Shown here: positions 24,969 to 32,978 of the stretch, piece by piece
How positions within the stretch are numbered: position 1 is the stretch's first letter
Layout of the letters: each line of letters opens with the position of its first letter
Assembly (NCBI GenBank): GCA_013373385.1
Contig: JABXHX010000063.1
Coordinates: forward strand, 1-35,291
DNA: 35,291 nt
Direction: 5' to 3'
Source of the DNA: Flavobacteriaceae bacterium
GTDB taxonomy: Bacteria; Bacteroidota; Bacteroidia; Flavobacteriales; Flavobacteriaceae
Notes under the pieces: generated by a model
Told to the model about the DNA's origin: nothing
The model's database searches: none
Seen by the model: the letters and a program-made list of their open reading frames with translations, nothing else
Translations under genes and position numbers: made by a program

Positions 24969-25202
24969 TTATGCCAATTCTCCACGATGCGGTATTAAAG
25001 CATCTCTGTAAATTTTCATGTCTACTTCATCTACAGTTACAAAAGCAATGGCGTGAAATTGGTTAAGCTGAGAATGATTGATTTCGTAATAATGTAAGTT
25101 TTCTGCAGTAGCAAATTCTTTTAAATGGATGCAGTGATGTTTGGCTGTTTCTAAACCATCTTCACCTTTAAAATCCCAAATCAATTTTAGTTTTCTATTC
25201 AT
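24969..25202 (-). CDS. Small conserved-looking protein of unknown function
   Basis: 77 aa, soluble, rich in His (eight residues) and acidic residues. The order of strand, helix, strand (KLIWDFKG, TAKHHCIHLKEFATAENL, HAIAFVTVDEVDMKIY) would fit a small alpha/beta or dimeric ferredoxin-like domain. I recognise no family. It begins directly after a strong palindrome and stands alone upstream of the SRPBCC gene. Confidence 0.65.
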   Translation of the reverse strand: MNRKLKLIWDFKGEDGLETAKHHCIHLKEFATAENLHYYEINHSQLNQFHAIAFVTVDEVDMKIYRDALIPHRGELA

Positions 25203-25209
25203 ACAACAA

Positions 25210-25239
25210 AAATACCTATTTCATATGAAATAGGTATTT
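25210..25239. terminator. 30-base perfect palindrome, terminator of the DUF6624 operon
   Basis: AAATACCTATTTCAT and its exact complement form a 30-base palindrome, with extra T on the minus-strand side. It lies past the stop codon at 25260. Confidence 0.75.
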
Positions 25240-25259
25240 AAAAACCAAGCAAACAAATC

Positions 25260-26174
25260 TCACGATTTCGTTTTCTGTTTGATCGTCCAATCGTAATTGA
25301 TTTTTCGTTTCAAGTATTGTTTAATAGGCTCTAATCCAATTGCTTTTCTTTTCTGATCTACATATTTAGGATTCTTAATTGGAAAAGGTTCTAGCTTTCT
25401 GTCTTTAGTATATCGAAACTGCATTCCGTAAATTTGCTTTTGATTTGTGTTTACTAAAATTCTATCCTGAATTTTAGCATACTCCATACAACTACCTTCT
25501 TTTTGTAAACACGCTTTTTTAATTTCTGGCAAGTATTTAATTCGCATTTCTTCTCCTTCTAAATGATTAATAACCAATAGCGGAGCATCAGCAGCTAATG
25601 TACCTACCATAGAATAAGTTGGCCAACCATATTGTTTAATTAAATATTGAATATCGGTAAAATTAGTACCTCCGATTTCTTTTTTCAATTCTAAAATAGG
25701 ATAAAACCAATGCGGAACGTGTCCGTATTTCATATAGTAGCGTCTTGCCATATCTTGTTGGTAATTCATGGCTTGGTCTTTCATGATAATTTGTAACAAT
25801 TGTTTCGCATAAGTAGGATTTTTTATAGCTCCGTTTTTAGCTTGATATTTTGCTAATTGTTTATTTTCAATTGCTGTCCACCTTTTATCTTTACTTAAAG
25901 GATACAAATCGTTATCAGCCAATGCCCATAATCTGGTATCATCTTTTAATGAAATATTTAAATAATAAAAAGCACTGTCTTTTTGATAGGTTAAAGCATA
26001 AGCACAAGCTAGATTATAGGTGTTTTTTGAATTGAATTTATCTTTTTTATATACAGCTTTATAAGTTTTTATAGCATTCATTAAATCACCTTTTTTTCTA
26101 AAATCATCTCCTTTGCTTTGTGAAAGCATAGTGTTTGCAATGAGGTATGCTATGAGTAGAATTAATTTTTTCAT
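25260..26174 (-). CDS. Exported TPR-like protein with DUF6624-type domain
   Basis: 304 aa with a signal peptide (MKKLILLIAYLIANTMLSQ). Residues 20-95 form TPR-like helices (DDFRKKGDLMNAIKTYKAVYK, NTYNLACAYALTYQKDSAFYYL). The C-terminal half shows the DUF6624 pattern: KDQAMNYQQD, LIKQYGWPTYSMVGTLAADAPLLVINH, and QMQFRY-like YGMQFRYTKDRK. The family has no known activity. Last gene of a four-gene minus-strand operon; its ATG overlaps the upstream stop by four bases (ATGA). Confidence 0.75.
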   Translation of the reverse strand: MKKLILLIAYLIANTMLSQSKGDDFRKKGDLMNAIKTYKAVYKKDKFNSKNTYNLACAYALTYQKDSAFYYLNISLKDDTRLWALADNDLYPLSKDKRWTAIENKQLAKYQAKNGAIKNPTYAKQLLQIIMKDQAMNYQQDMARRYYMKYGHVPHWFYPILELKKEIGGTNFTDIQYLIKQYGWPTYSMVGTLAADAPLLVINHLEGEEMRIKYLPEIKKACLQKEGSCMEYAKIQDRILVNTNQKQIYGMQFRYTKDRKLEPFPIKNPKYVDQKRKAIGLEPIKQYLKRKINYDWTIKQKTKS

Positions 26175-26530
26175 TGCTGCTTAGTTGTTTTAATTGGTGT
26201 TGCTAATAATTTTATAATCATGGCAATTACAATACCCAACACTGGAGTAATCATTACGTTAGATAAGCCTCCAAATAGTAAATGATTTGCAATTCCTTTT
26301 GCTTTTGAGATAAAATAAAAGCTATGCATTAATCCTAGTAATAAAGAAAATACTGAAATGTATAAAGACCAATTTACCAGTTTGTTTAGCTTAATGTTAT
26401 ACAGTTCTTGTTTTTCTTTATTTGAGAGCTTTTTTACAAAATGTATGGTGGCAATGATTAAAAAAGCATACAAAATGATAACAAATTTCAAATCTCCATT
26501 TGTTAAAAAGTCAGTAATAGGCATTCTCAT
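26171..26530 (-). CDS. Small MotA/TolQ/ExbB-like membrane protein (copy A)
   Basis: 119 aa with three membrane segments (about 14-32, 49-70, 88-110). The second and third helices with FSLLLGLMHSFYFISKA and LLFGGLSNVMITPVLGIVIAMI resemble the proton-channel core of TolQ/ExbB/MotA, where a G-L segment is followed by a gGl..t.x.G helix. It lacks the large cytoplasmic domain of true ExbB and has no TolR/ExbD partner next to it. A related copy lies at the start of the same operon. Confidence 0.7.
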   Translation of the reverse strand: MRMPITDFLTNGDLKFVIILYAFLIIATIHFVKKLSNKEKQELYNIKLNKLVNWSLYISVFSLLLGLMHSFYFISKAKGIANHLLFGGLSNVMITPVLGIVIAMIIKLLATPIKTTKQQ

Positions 26531-26566
26531 AATTATGTGTTTTTGTTGTTTATAAATGTCTTGGTG

Positions 26567-27889
26567 TTATTCTTTTTTTAATAGGTGTTTGTTACCTGCA
26601 AAGGTTAACTCTAGGGTGTTATTTTTTAAATTAAAATCAAAGCGAATTCCCATTGCGTCATACATAAAGAAGTCTTTTTTTGTTGCAGTTAACTTAAATA
26701 TGGGTTGCCCTGTTGCCTGTGCAAAAAGCGTACTTCCTTTTTTAGTAAATGTTACTTTAGCAGGAAATGTTTTGCCGCTATAAACTCCTAAATATGCATC
26801 TAAATCTTTTGAGCTAAGCTTAATTGAAGCTTGTTTTTTTAGCGATGTATCACCTTCAAAGTAGTTGTCTAATATTGAAATTACTAAAGGCATCATGAGC
26901 ATATTTAAGCCATTAAAGGTAAACGCCATTGAAACGTTTTTCTCAGGAATATATAAAGCATACGATTGAAAACCATCAATACCTCCATCATGTCCATAAA
27001 CTTTTAAACCTTTAAATTTGAATTGACTGATTCCTAGTCCAAATCCTCTTTTTATTGTCATAAGTTCTTTTAATGAGCTTTTAGAAATTAGCTTATTTGT
27101 AAAAAGACTTGTGTAGAAAGTAGCTATGTTTGATGATGTTGAAACAATAGCTCCTGCACCCATAGGGGCAGACATGTGTGTTTGAAAATTGATTAAATTC
27201 CATTGATTGTTTTCAAGATAATAAGAGTTAGCCTCATTATTATTTGGCTGTATTGTTTTACCAAATTCTGTTCTTTTTAAACCAAGCGGTTGTATAATTC
27301 TATCATATAGAATTGTAGCAAATGGTCTGCTGTCTATCTTTTCTGAAATGTAAGATAAGATGGCAAAATTAGTGTTTGAATATGATGACTTTTCTTTAGG
27401 TTCGAAAACAGTTCCGTTTTTAATAAATCGATCAATCATTTGTTTACGAGTTTGTGGTTTAGAAATCCAAGATATTATGGTTTTATCTTGAGTTATATTG
27501 GTCAAACCACTTTGATGCCTCAATAAATCTTCAATGGTAATTTTATGTGCATTTGGTATTTCTGGAAAGAATTCTTTTAGCAGTGTATTTAAGGTTAATT
27601 TGCCTTCATCTATTTGCTGTAAAATAATAGCAGCTGTAAAGGTTTTTGTAATTGATCCAATTCTATATTTAGTATATTTATTTGGTCGTGTTTTTGTTTT
27701 TAGATTTGCATAACCAATATTTTTCTGATATATTTCTTTTCCGTTTTTAACAACAGAAATAGTTCCCATTGCTTTGTTTTCAGATTCAAGTTTGTTAAAA
27801 AAACGATCTAAGTTTTTATAGTTGTTATTTTGAGCTTCAGTAACAACTGAGCATGCAAATACAAGAAGAACAAATAGTGTTTTCTTCAT
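26567..27889 (-). CDS. Exported serine hydrolase, class C beta-lactamase family
   Basis: 440 aa with signal peptide (1-20). The three penicillin-binding motifs are present: S79-x-x-K82 (GSITKTF), Y170-x-N172 (SYSNTNF) and H300-D-G (GHDGGIDGF, in the KTG position). A C-terminal beta-rich domain (about 350-440, lipocalin-like) follows. Such proteins in Bacteroidota are esterases, D-aminopeptidases or peptidoglycan hydrolases rather than drug-inactivating lactamases. Its placement between two TolQ-like mini-proteins is unusual. Periplasmic or surface location is inferred from the signal peptide. Confidence 0.9.
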   Translation of the reverse strand: MKKTLFVLLVFACSVVTEAQNNNYKNLDRFFNKLESENKAMGTISVVKNGKEIYQKNIGYANLKTKTRPNKYTKYRIGSITKTFTAAIILQQIDEGKLTLNTLLKEFFPEIPNAHKITIEDLLRHQSGLTNITQDKTIISWISKPQTRKQMIDRFIKNGTVFEPKEKSSYSNTNFAILSYISEKIDSRPFATILYDRIIQPLGLKRTEFGKTIQPNNNEANSYYLENNQWNLINFQTHMSAPMGAGAIVSTSSNIATFYTSLFTNKLISKSSLKELMTIKRGFGLGISQFKFKGLKVYGHDGGIDGFQSYALYIPEKNVSMAFTFNGLNMLMMPLVISILDNYFEGDTSLKKQASIKLSSKDLDAYLGVYSGKTFPAKVTFTKKGSTLFAQATGQPIFKLTATKKDFFMYDAMGIRFDFNLKNNTLELTFAGNKHLLKKE

Positions 27890-27932
27890 AATAAAATATT
27901 TAAAAGTTATTGAGTTTAAAAGAGTGTAATGT

Positions 27933-28277
27933 TTATTCTTTTTTTAAGCCTATTAGAACTGTAACACCAGCTCGCCCAACTAAGAAAATAAACATTCCGA
28001 AAGTTGGAGGAAGAACTCCTATTTTAAAACCCCCAGCAACTACAGTAGGAGCAATGTCTCCATCAATTTCAACAATTCTATCAAGAGCTTCAATCAATCC
28101 AATAGTAAAGCCTAAAAAACCGAAAACCAAAGCGAATAAGCTAATTGATTTTAGTAGTGCAAGATTTTTTTCGGTATTATTTTTAATTCCTTTAAAAATT
28201 AGAAAAAGAATCACAACTAATAATAGCAATAACGGAATCATAAATTGATAGCCGCCATCAGAAAGTAAATGTGTCAT
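27933..28277 (-). CDS. Small MotA/TolQ/ExbB-like membrane protein (copy B)
   Basis: 114 aa with three membrane segments (about 11-28, 44-65, 83-108). The segment GFTIGLIEALDRI and the helix APTVVAGGFKIGVLPPTFGMFIFL match the TolQ/MotA proton-channel core (PF01618) more clearly than copy A. No ExbD/TolR partner is nearby. First gene of the operon leading to the serine hydrolase (43-base gap). Confidence 0.75.
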   Translation of the reverse strand: MTHLLSDGGYQFMIPLLLLLVVILFLIFKGIKNNTEKNLALLKSISLFALVFGFLGFTIGLIEALDRIVEIDGDIAPTVVAGGFKIGVLPPTFGMFIFLVGRAGVTVLIGLKKE

Positions 28278-28429
28278 AATTAAAAAGTTTTAATTCAAGG
28301 CTAAACTATGTTGTTATTCTTGTGAAAAATATTTTATACGACCAAGTTACCATTTTACAAGCGTTTTAACCTAAAGAATATCTTATTTTAAAAAAGGAAT
28401 AAAACTTGTAGAAAAACATACTTAATATG

Positions 28430-28466
28430 AAATTGGTCTATATTTATCGGATAAAACAACCAATTT
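28430..28466 (+). promoter_or_regulatory. Inverted repeat upstream of the LytS-type kinase gene
   Basis: AAATTGGT (28430-28437) and ACCAATTT (28459-28466) are perfectly inverted across 21 bases, 17 bases before the start. It could be a regulator site or a leader hairpin. Confidence 0.4.
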
Positions 28467-28482
28467 TATTTTCTTTACAGAA

Positions 28483-29553
28483 ATGAAAAAAAACTATTTA
28501 GTGATATTAAAAGAATCTGTAATGCACCTTTCTTTTTGGATGCTGGTGTGGTTTTTCTTTAAAACTTTTTTTAGTGTTGGTAGTTCAAATCAGCAATTTA
28601 TTTTTTGGTTTTCTGTCTTATTGAGTATTATTGCTATTGTAGCTTCATATATCTTTATTTACAATTTGCTGCCTAATTATTTGTTGCAAAAAAAATATAA
28701 AGAATTTGCCCTGTACACTGCCTATTCTGCTGTGTTTATTACTTGTGGGGTATTTATGACTATGGCATTTGGTTTTGTTTTCTATTTTAATTTAGAGTTT
28801 CAAAAAATGCCAGCATTAACTAAAAGTTCATCTGTAATTTTGGTTTGCGTACTCTTAATAGTTGTATTGACTAGTGTGGTAAAAATTCTGTCTCACAATT
28901 ATAAGTCGTTAGAAAAAAACAAAACCTTAGAAAATAAAATATTGCAAGCGCAATTACAGCTTAAAGAGCAAGAGTTAAGGTTTTTAAAAATGCAAATTCA
29001 CCCTCATTTTCTGTTTAACTCTTTAAATACCATTTATGGTTTTGCTCTCAAAAAGAAAGATGAAGCACCAGAAATGATTCTGAAACTTTCTAATTTATTA
29101 GACTATATTTTATATCAAGTAAATAAACCAACAGTTAACTTACAAGATGAGGTGAATCATTTAGAAGATTATATTTCGTTAGAAGAAATGCGTTTTAATG
29201 ATACACTCAAAGTAAGTTTTGTAAAAAATAACATTGACGAATCGTTGCAAGTTGCCCCAATGTTGCTCATTCCTTTTGTAGAAAATAGTTTTAAGCATGG
29301 TAAAATTATTGATGGAACAATGCAAGTAACCATTCATCTTACAATGAAAGGTGAAAAACTACATTTTTTAATTAAAAATACATCAGATATTTCTGATGGA
29401 GAGAAACAAGGTATTGGTTTAGAGAATATTAAAAAGAGATTAGAGATGTTGTATCCTAATGCATATACATTAGTTATTGATGATGAAAAAGATACATTTA
29501 TTGTTGATTTGCAAATACATACTAATGAACTAAAAAAAGAAAAGAATGTCTGA
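28483..29553 (+). CDS. LytS/YehU-type sensor histidine kinase
   Basis: 356 aa. Four membrane helices (about 12-30, 38-60, 76-101, 117-137) with short loops, a linker coiled coil (141-168), then the HisKA_7TM/His_kinase domain with QIHPHFLFNS (phospho-acceptor His175). The ATP-binding part has PFVENSFKHG (N box) and GIGLENIKKRLEMLY (G box). With almost no extracytoplasmic domain it probably senses membrane or intracellular signals. It overlaps the response-regulator gene by eight bases. Confidence 0.94.
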   Translation: MKKNYLVILKESVMHLSFWMLVWFFFKTFFSVGSSNQQFIFWFSVLLSIIAIVASYIFIYNLLPNYLLQKKYKEFALYTAYSAVFITCGVFMTMAFGFVFYFNLEFQKMPALTKSSSVILVCVLLIVVLTSVVKILSHNYKSLEKNKTLENKILQAQLQLKEQELRFLKMQIHPHFLFNSLNTIYGFALKKKDEAPEMILKLSNLLDYILYQVNKPTVNLQDEVNHLEDYISLEEMRFNDTLKVSFVKNNIDESLQVAPMLLIPFVENSFKHGKIIDGTMQVTIHLTMKGEKLHFLIKNTSDISDGEKQGIGLENIKKRLEMLYPNAYTLVIDDEKDTFIVDLQIHTNELKKEKNV

Positions 29554-30259
29554 GAAAGTAACATGTATTATTGTAGATGATGAGCCAATAGCAAGAGAGA
29601 TTCTAATTTCTTTTATAGAAAAAATTCCAAGTTTACAATTAGTAAAAAGTTGTAAAAATGCATTAGAAGCATTTGATGTAATTAATTCAGAAAAAATAGA
29701 TTTATTCTTTTTAGATATTAATATGCCAGAAATTTCTGGATTATCATTAGCAAAATTGATTTCAAAAGAATCAAAAGTAATTTTTACTACTGCGTATAGA
29801 GATTATGCGGTGGAAGGATTTAATTTAAAAGCTGTAGATTATTTGTTGAAACCTATAGCTTTTGATAGGTTCTTAGAAGCAATAAACAAGTATTTTGAAG
29901 TAAACAATACAAACCATCAGCAGAAAAAAGAAAAAACAGAACAAGAAGCAAGTTTCTTTTTTGTACGCTCAGAGAGAAAAATGGTTCGAGTAGATTTTAA
30001 TGAAGTTTTATTTGTTGAAAGTATCGGAGATTATGTGAAAATTTTTTTAAAGTCAAAAACCATTGTAACTAGAGAAACAATTACAAATATCGAAGCTAAA
30101 TTACCTCAGACAGTATTTATGCGAGTTCACAGATCTTTTATTGTGGCGATAAGTAGTATTGAGTCTTATACAAACGAGTTTGTAGAAGTTTATCAAAAAG
30201 CAATTCCGATTAGTAGAAAATACAAAGAGTCGATTTTAAATAAATTAGATAATTTATAA
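29546..30259 (+). CDS. LytTR-family response regulator
   Basis: 237 aa. The receiver domain has Asp11-Asp12, phospho-acceptor Asp57 (FFLDINMPEISG) and Lys102 (YLLKPIAF). A short charged linker leads to a LytTR DNA-binding domain (about 138-237: FFVRSERKMVRVDFNEVLFVES, then IPISRKYKESI). Partner of the preceding kinase. The regulon is unknown; mvaD follows after 36 bases but seems to have its own -7-like box. Confidence 0.95.
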   Translation: MSEKVTCIIVDDEPIAREILISFIEKIPSLQLVKSCKNALEAFDVINSEKIDLFFLDINMPEISGLSLAKLISKESKVIFTTAYRDYAVEGFNLKAVDYLLKPIAFDRFLEAINKYFEVNNTNHQQKKEKTEQEASFFFVRSERKMVRVDFNEVLFVESIGDYVKIFLKSKTIVTRETITNIEAKLPQTVFMRVHRSFIVAISSIESYTNEFVEVYQKAIPISRKYKESILNKLDNL

Positions 30260-30269
30260 AGATTTAAAG

Positions 30270-30277
30270 TATCTTTA
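30270..30277 (+). promoter_or_regulatory. Near-consensus -7 box (TATCTTTA) for mvaD
   Basis: One base off TAnnTTTG, 18 bases before the proposed TTG start. Confidence 0.3.
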
Positions 30278-30295
30278 CAGCAAATACTTTTCGAT

Positions 30296-31375
30296 TTGAT
30301 TACAGAACAATTTATTCCTAAAAAATTAGATTATTTAGTAGATACTGTTTCCTATAAGTGGCAAACACCAAGTAATATTGCTTTGGTAAAGTATTGGGGA
30401 AAAAGAACTCCTCAAATTCCAAAAAATGTATCCATAAGTTTTACATTAAACAATTGCCATACTATAACTTCTATAGAGTTTGAAAAGAGTTCTGATAATA
30501 AGAAGGTTAATTTCGAACTGTTTTTTGAAGGTAAAAAAAATGAAGCTTTTAAACCTAAAATTGCTCAGTTTTTTGAAAGAATAAAAGTATACTGTCCGTA
30601 TGTTTTTGAATATGATATGATAATTGATTCTTCGAATTCATTTCCTCATAGCAGTGGAATTGCTTCTTCAGCAAGTGGCTTATCAGCTATAGCTATGTGC
30701 TTGATGAGTTTAGAAAAAGCATTGAATTCTAATTTATCAGAAGATTTTCTTAAAAAGAAAGCATCATTCTTAGCGCGCTTAGGCTCTGGTAGTGCAAGTA
30801 GAAGTATAGAAGGTCCATTGGTGGTTTGGGGTAAGCATCCTGATGTTGATGGAAGCTCAGATTTATTTGGAGTGCAATTTCCGTTTAAAGTAGCTTCGGT
30901 TTTTGAGAATTATCAAGATGCAATTTTATTGGTTGATAAAGGAGAAAAACAAGTTTCAAGTACTGTTGGACATAATTTAATGCATAACCATCCTTATGCA
31001 GCGCAACGCTTTATTCAGGCAAGTGAAAATTTAAGTGAGATCTCTCAAGTATTACAAAATGGAGACGTAGATACTTTTATAAATATTGTAGAAAGTGAAG
31101 CGCTTACACTTCATGCTATGATGCTAACAAGTAACCCATACTTTATTTTAATGAAACCAAATACCTTGCAAATCATTAATAAAATTTGGGAGTTTAGAAA
31201 TAATACTGATAGTAAAATTTGTTTTACGTTAGATGCTGGAGCAAATGTTCATGTATTATATCCAGAAAAAGAAAAAGAGATTGTAAATCAATTCATTGAA
31301 AATGAGTTGTCTAAATTCTGTCAGAATAAGCAGTTTATTTTAGATTTTGCTGGTAATGGAGCAAAAATTTTGTAA
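30296..31375 (+). CDS. mvaD: Diphosphomevalonate decarboxylase
   Basis: 359 aa. The family motif WQTPSNIALVKYWGKR near residue 23 and the phosphate loop FPHSSGIASSASGLSA are diagnostic, along with ARLGSGSASRSIEGPLVVWG. It decarboxylates mevalonate diphosphate to isopentenyl diphosphate with ATP. The start is a TTG at 30296: no in-frame ATG occurs before the conserved motifs, and the encoded ITEQFIPK is what flavobacterial homologues have at their N-terminus, as far as I recall. Opens the second mevalonate block. Confidence 0.95.
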   Translation: MITEQFIPKKLDYLVDTVSYKWQTPSNIALVKYWGKRTPQIPKNVSISFTLNNCHTITSIEFEKSSDNKKVNFELFFEGKKNEAFKPKIAQFFERIKVYCPYVFEYDMIIDSSNSFPHSSGIASSASGLSAIAMCLMSLEKALNSNLSEDFLKKKASFLARLGSGSASRSIEGPLVVWGKHPDVDGSSDLFGVQFPFKVASVFENYQDAILLVDKGEKQVSSTVGHNLMHNHPYAAQRFIQASENLSEISQVLQNGDVDTFINIVESEALTLHAMMLTSNPYFILMKPNTLQIINKIWEFRNNTDSKICFTLDAGANVHVLYPEKEKEIVNQFIENELSKFCQNKQFILDFAGNGAKIL

Positions 31376-31399
31376 CTTACAACAACAAAATCCTTAATT

Positions 31400-31972
31400 A
31401 TGAAAACTTCAACCTTACTTTTCGCTTTAGTTGTTGGGTTTTTAACTACTACAGCTTCTTCACAAGAAACTCTTTGGTTTGATGCAAATTGGAATACAAC
31501 TATCAAAGAAAAAGCCACCTATTACAGACCTACACCTAAAACACAAAAAAATGGTTTTTGGATTGTTGATTATTATATGGACGGAACAATACAAATGGAA
31601 GGGTTTAGTTTAAATAATAATCCAAATAACGAAAAGTTTCATGGTTTAGTAAAATATTATTTTGCCAATGGTAAAATATATCAAGAAATACACTATAAAG
31701 AAGGTAAAATTGAAGGGCTCAGAAAGGTGTATTTTGAATCTGGAAAACTAAAAAGTACAAAGAATTATATCAACAGTAAAATAGAAGGAAAATACAAAGA
31801 ATATTACGAGACAGGTGAGCTTTTTATGACGGGGAGATATGAAAATGGAGAGCAAAATGGTATTTGGAAAACCTACTATAAGACTGGAAAAATTAAAGAA
31901 AAAGGAAAGTACAATAAAGGTAGAAAAGTAGGTGTTTGGAAAATATACTATAAAAATGTGTATAAGAAATAG
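31400..31972 (+). CDS. Exported MORN-repeat variant protein (YwqK-like)
   Basis: 190 aa with signal peptide (MKTSTLLFALVVGFLTTTASSQ). From residue 70 there are about five MORN-variant units of the Y-x-x-G-x-x-x-G/E-x-x-x-x-Y type (VKYYFANGKIYQEIHYKEGK, KVYFESGKLKSTKNYINSK, KEYYETGELFMTGRYENGE, KTYYKTGKIKEKGKYNKGR). The architecture matches proteins often labelled YwqK-family antitoxin, a label with weak functional meaning here. It lies between mvaD and mevalonate kinase in the same direction. Confidence 0.88.
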   Translation: MKTSTLLFALVVGFLTTTASSQETLWFDANWNTTIKEKATYYRPTPKTQKNGFWIVDYYMDGTIQMEGFSLNNNPNNEKFHGLVKYYFANGKIYQEIHYKEGKIEGLRKVYFESGKLKSTKNYINSKIEGKYKEYYETGELFMTGRYENGEQNGIWKTYYKTGKIKEKGKYNKGRKVGVWKIYYKNVYKK

Positions 31973-32003
31973 CTAAAACCTTATAAATTAAAATAATAAA
32001 TCT

Positions 32004-32011
32004 TATTTTTG
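32004..32011 (+). promoter_or_regulatory. -7 box (TATTTTTG) upstream of mevalonate kinase
   Basis: Exact TAnnTTTG match 22 bases before the start, in a 61-base AT-rich gap, so it may be chance. Confidence 0.35.
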
Positions 32012-32033
32012 TTGAATAGAAATTAATAAATTG

Positions 32034-32960
32034 ATGAAAGGGCCATTGTTTTACGCTAAAATATTGCTATTTGGAGAGTATGGAATCATTAAGGACTCTA
32101 AAGGTTTGGCAATACCATTTAATGCTTATAGAGGTGCGTTAAAATCAGCAAATAATCTTACAGGAGCTGCAAAAAAATCAAATGAAAATTTACATCAGTT
32201 TTATCAATATTTACTTCAATTAAATCACAAAAAGTTATCTTTTAGATTAGACGATTTTAAAACCGATTTAGACAACGGTATGTACTTTGATTCATCGATC
32301 CCTCAAGGTTATGGGGTTGGGAGTTCTGGTGCTTTAGTGGCCTCTATCTACGATAAATATGCAAATAACAAAATTACGGTTCTAGAAAACCTAACCAGAG
32401 ATAAGCTGTTGATTTTAAAAGAGGTATTTAGTATTATGGAATCTTTTTTTCATGGAAAAAGTTCTGGTTTAGACCCTTTAAACAGCTATTTGAGTTTACC
32501 AATATTAATCAGCTCTAAAACGCATATTGAACCAGCAGGAATTCCGTCGCAAAAAGAAGGTAAAGGCGCAGTATTTTTACTAGATTCTGAAATAATTGGA
32601 GAAACTGAACCTATGGTAAACATCTTTATGAACAAGATGAAAAACGAAGGGTTTAGAAAAATGCTAAATGAAGAGTTTGTTACCTATACAGATGCTTGTA
32701 TTGATGATTTTTTACATGGTAATGTAAAATCATTGTTTGGGAATGTAAAAAAATTATCAAAAGTAGTATTGTCTAATTTTAAACCAATGATACCTAATGC
32801 TTTTCATAAGGTTTGGGAGCACGGAATAAAAACAAACGATTATTATTTAAAGCTGTGTGGCTCTGGTGGTGGCGGCTATATTTTAGGTTTTACTGAAGAT
32901 TACGAAAAAGCAAAAATTTCTTTAAAAGATTACAAGTTAGAGTTAGTCTATAGATTTTAA
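32034..32960 (+). CDS. mvk: Mevalonate kinase (GHMP family)
   Basis: 308 aa from ATG 32034; a TTG immediately before it only adds one residue. GHMP motifs: KILLFGEYGIIKDSKGLAIP, the ATP loop PQGYGVGSSGALVASIYD, the sugar/acid-binding FHGKSSGLDPLNSYL (mevalonate-kinase type, with the conserved Asp), and the C-terminal LCGSGGGGYILGF. It phosphorylates mevalonate in the cytoplasm. The prenyltransferase gene follows after 18 bases. Confidence 0.92.
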   Translation: MKGPLFYAKILLFGEYGIIKDSKGLAIPFNAYRGALKSANNLTGAAKKSNENLHQFYQYLLQLNHKKLSFRLDDFKTDLDNGMYFDSSIPQGYGVGSSGALVASIYDKYANNKITVLENLTRDKLLILKEVFSIMESFFHGKSSGLDPLNSYLSLPILISSKTHIEPAGIPSQKEGKGAVFLLDSEIIGETEPMVNIFMNKMKNEGFRKMLNEEFVTYTDACIDDFLHGNVKSLFGNVKKLSKVVLSNFKPMIPNAFHKVWEHGIKTNDYYLKLCGSGGGGYILGFTEDYEKAKISLKDYKLELVYRF

Positions 32961-32978
32961 AAAATCAAAATCTAACTT

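Noticed and set aside
26567..27889. Antibiotic-resistance beta-lactamase
   Set aside because: It has the class C serine hydrolase fold motifs but HDG instead of KTG and a family context of esterase/peptidase-like proteins; no support for a resistance role.
31400..31972. Toxin-antitoxin system
   Set aside because: The YwqK antitoxin label comes from MORN repeats only; the protein is exported and no toxin gene adjoins it.
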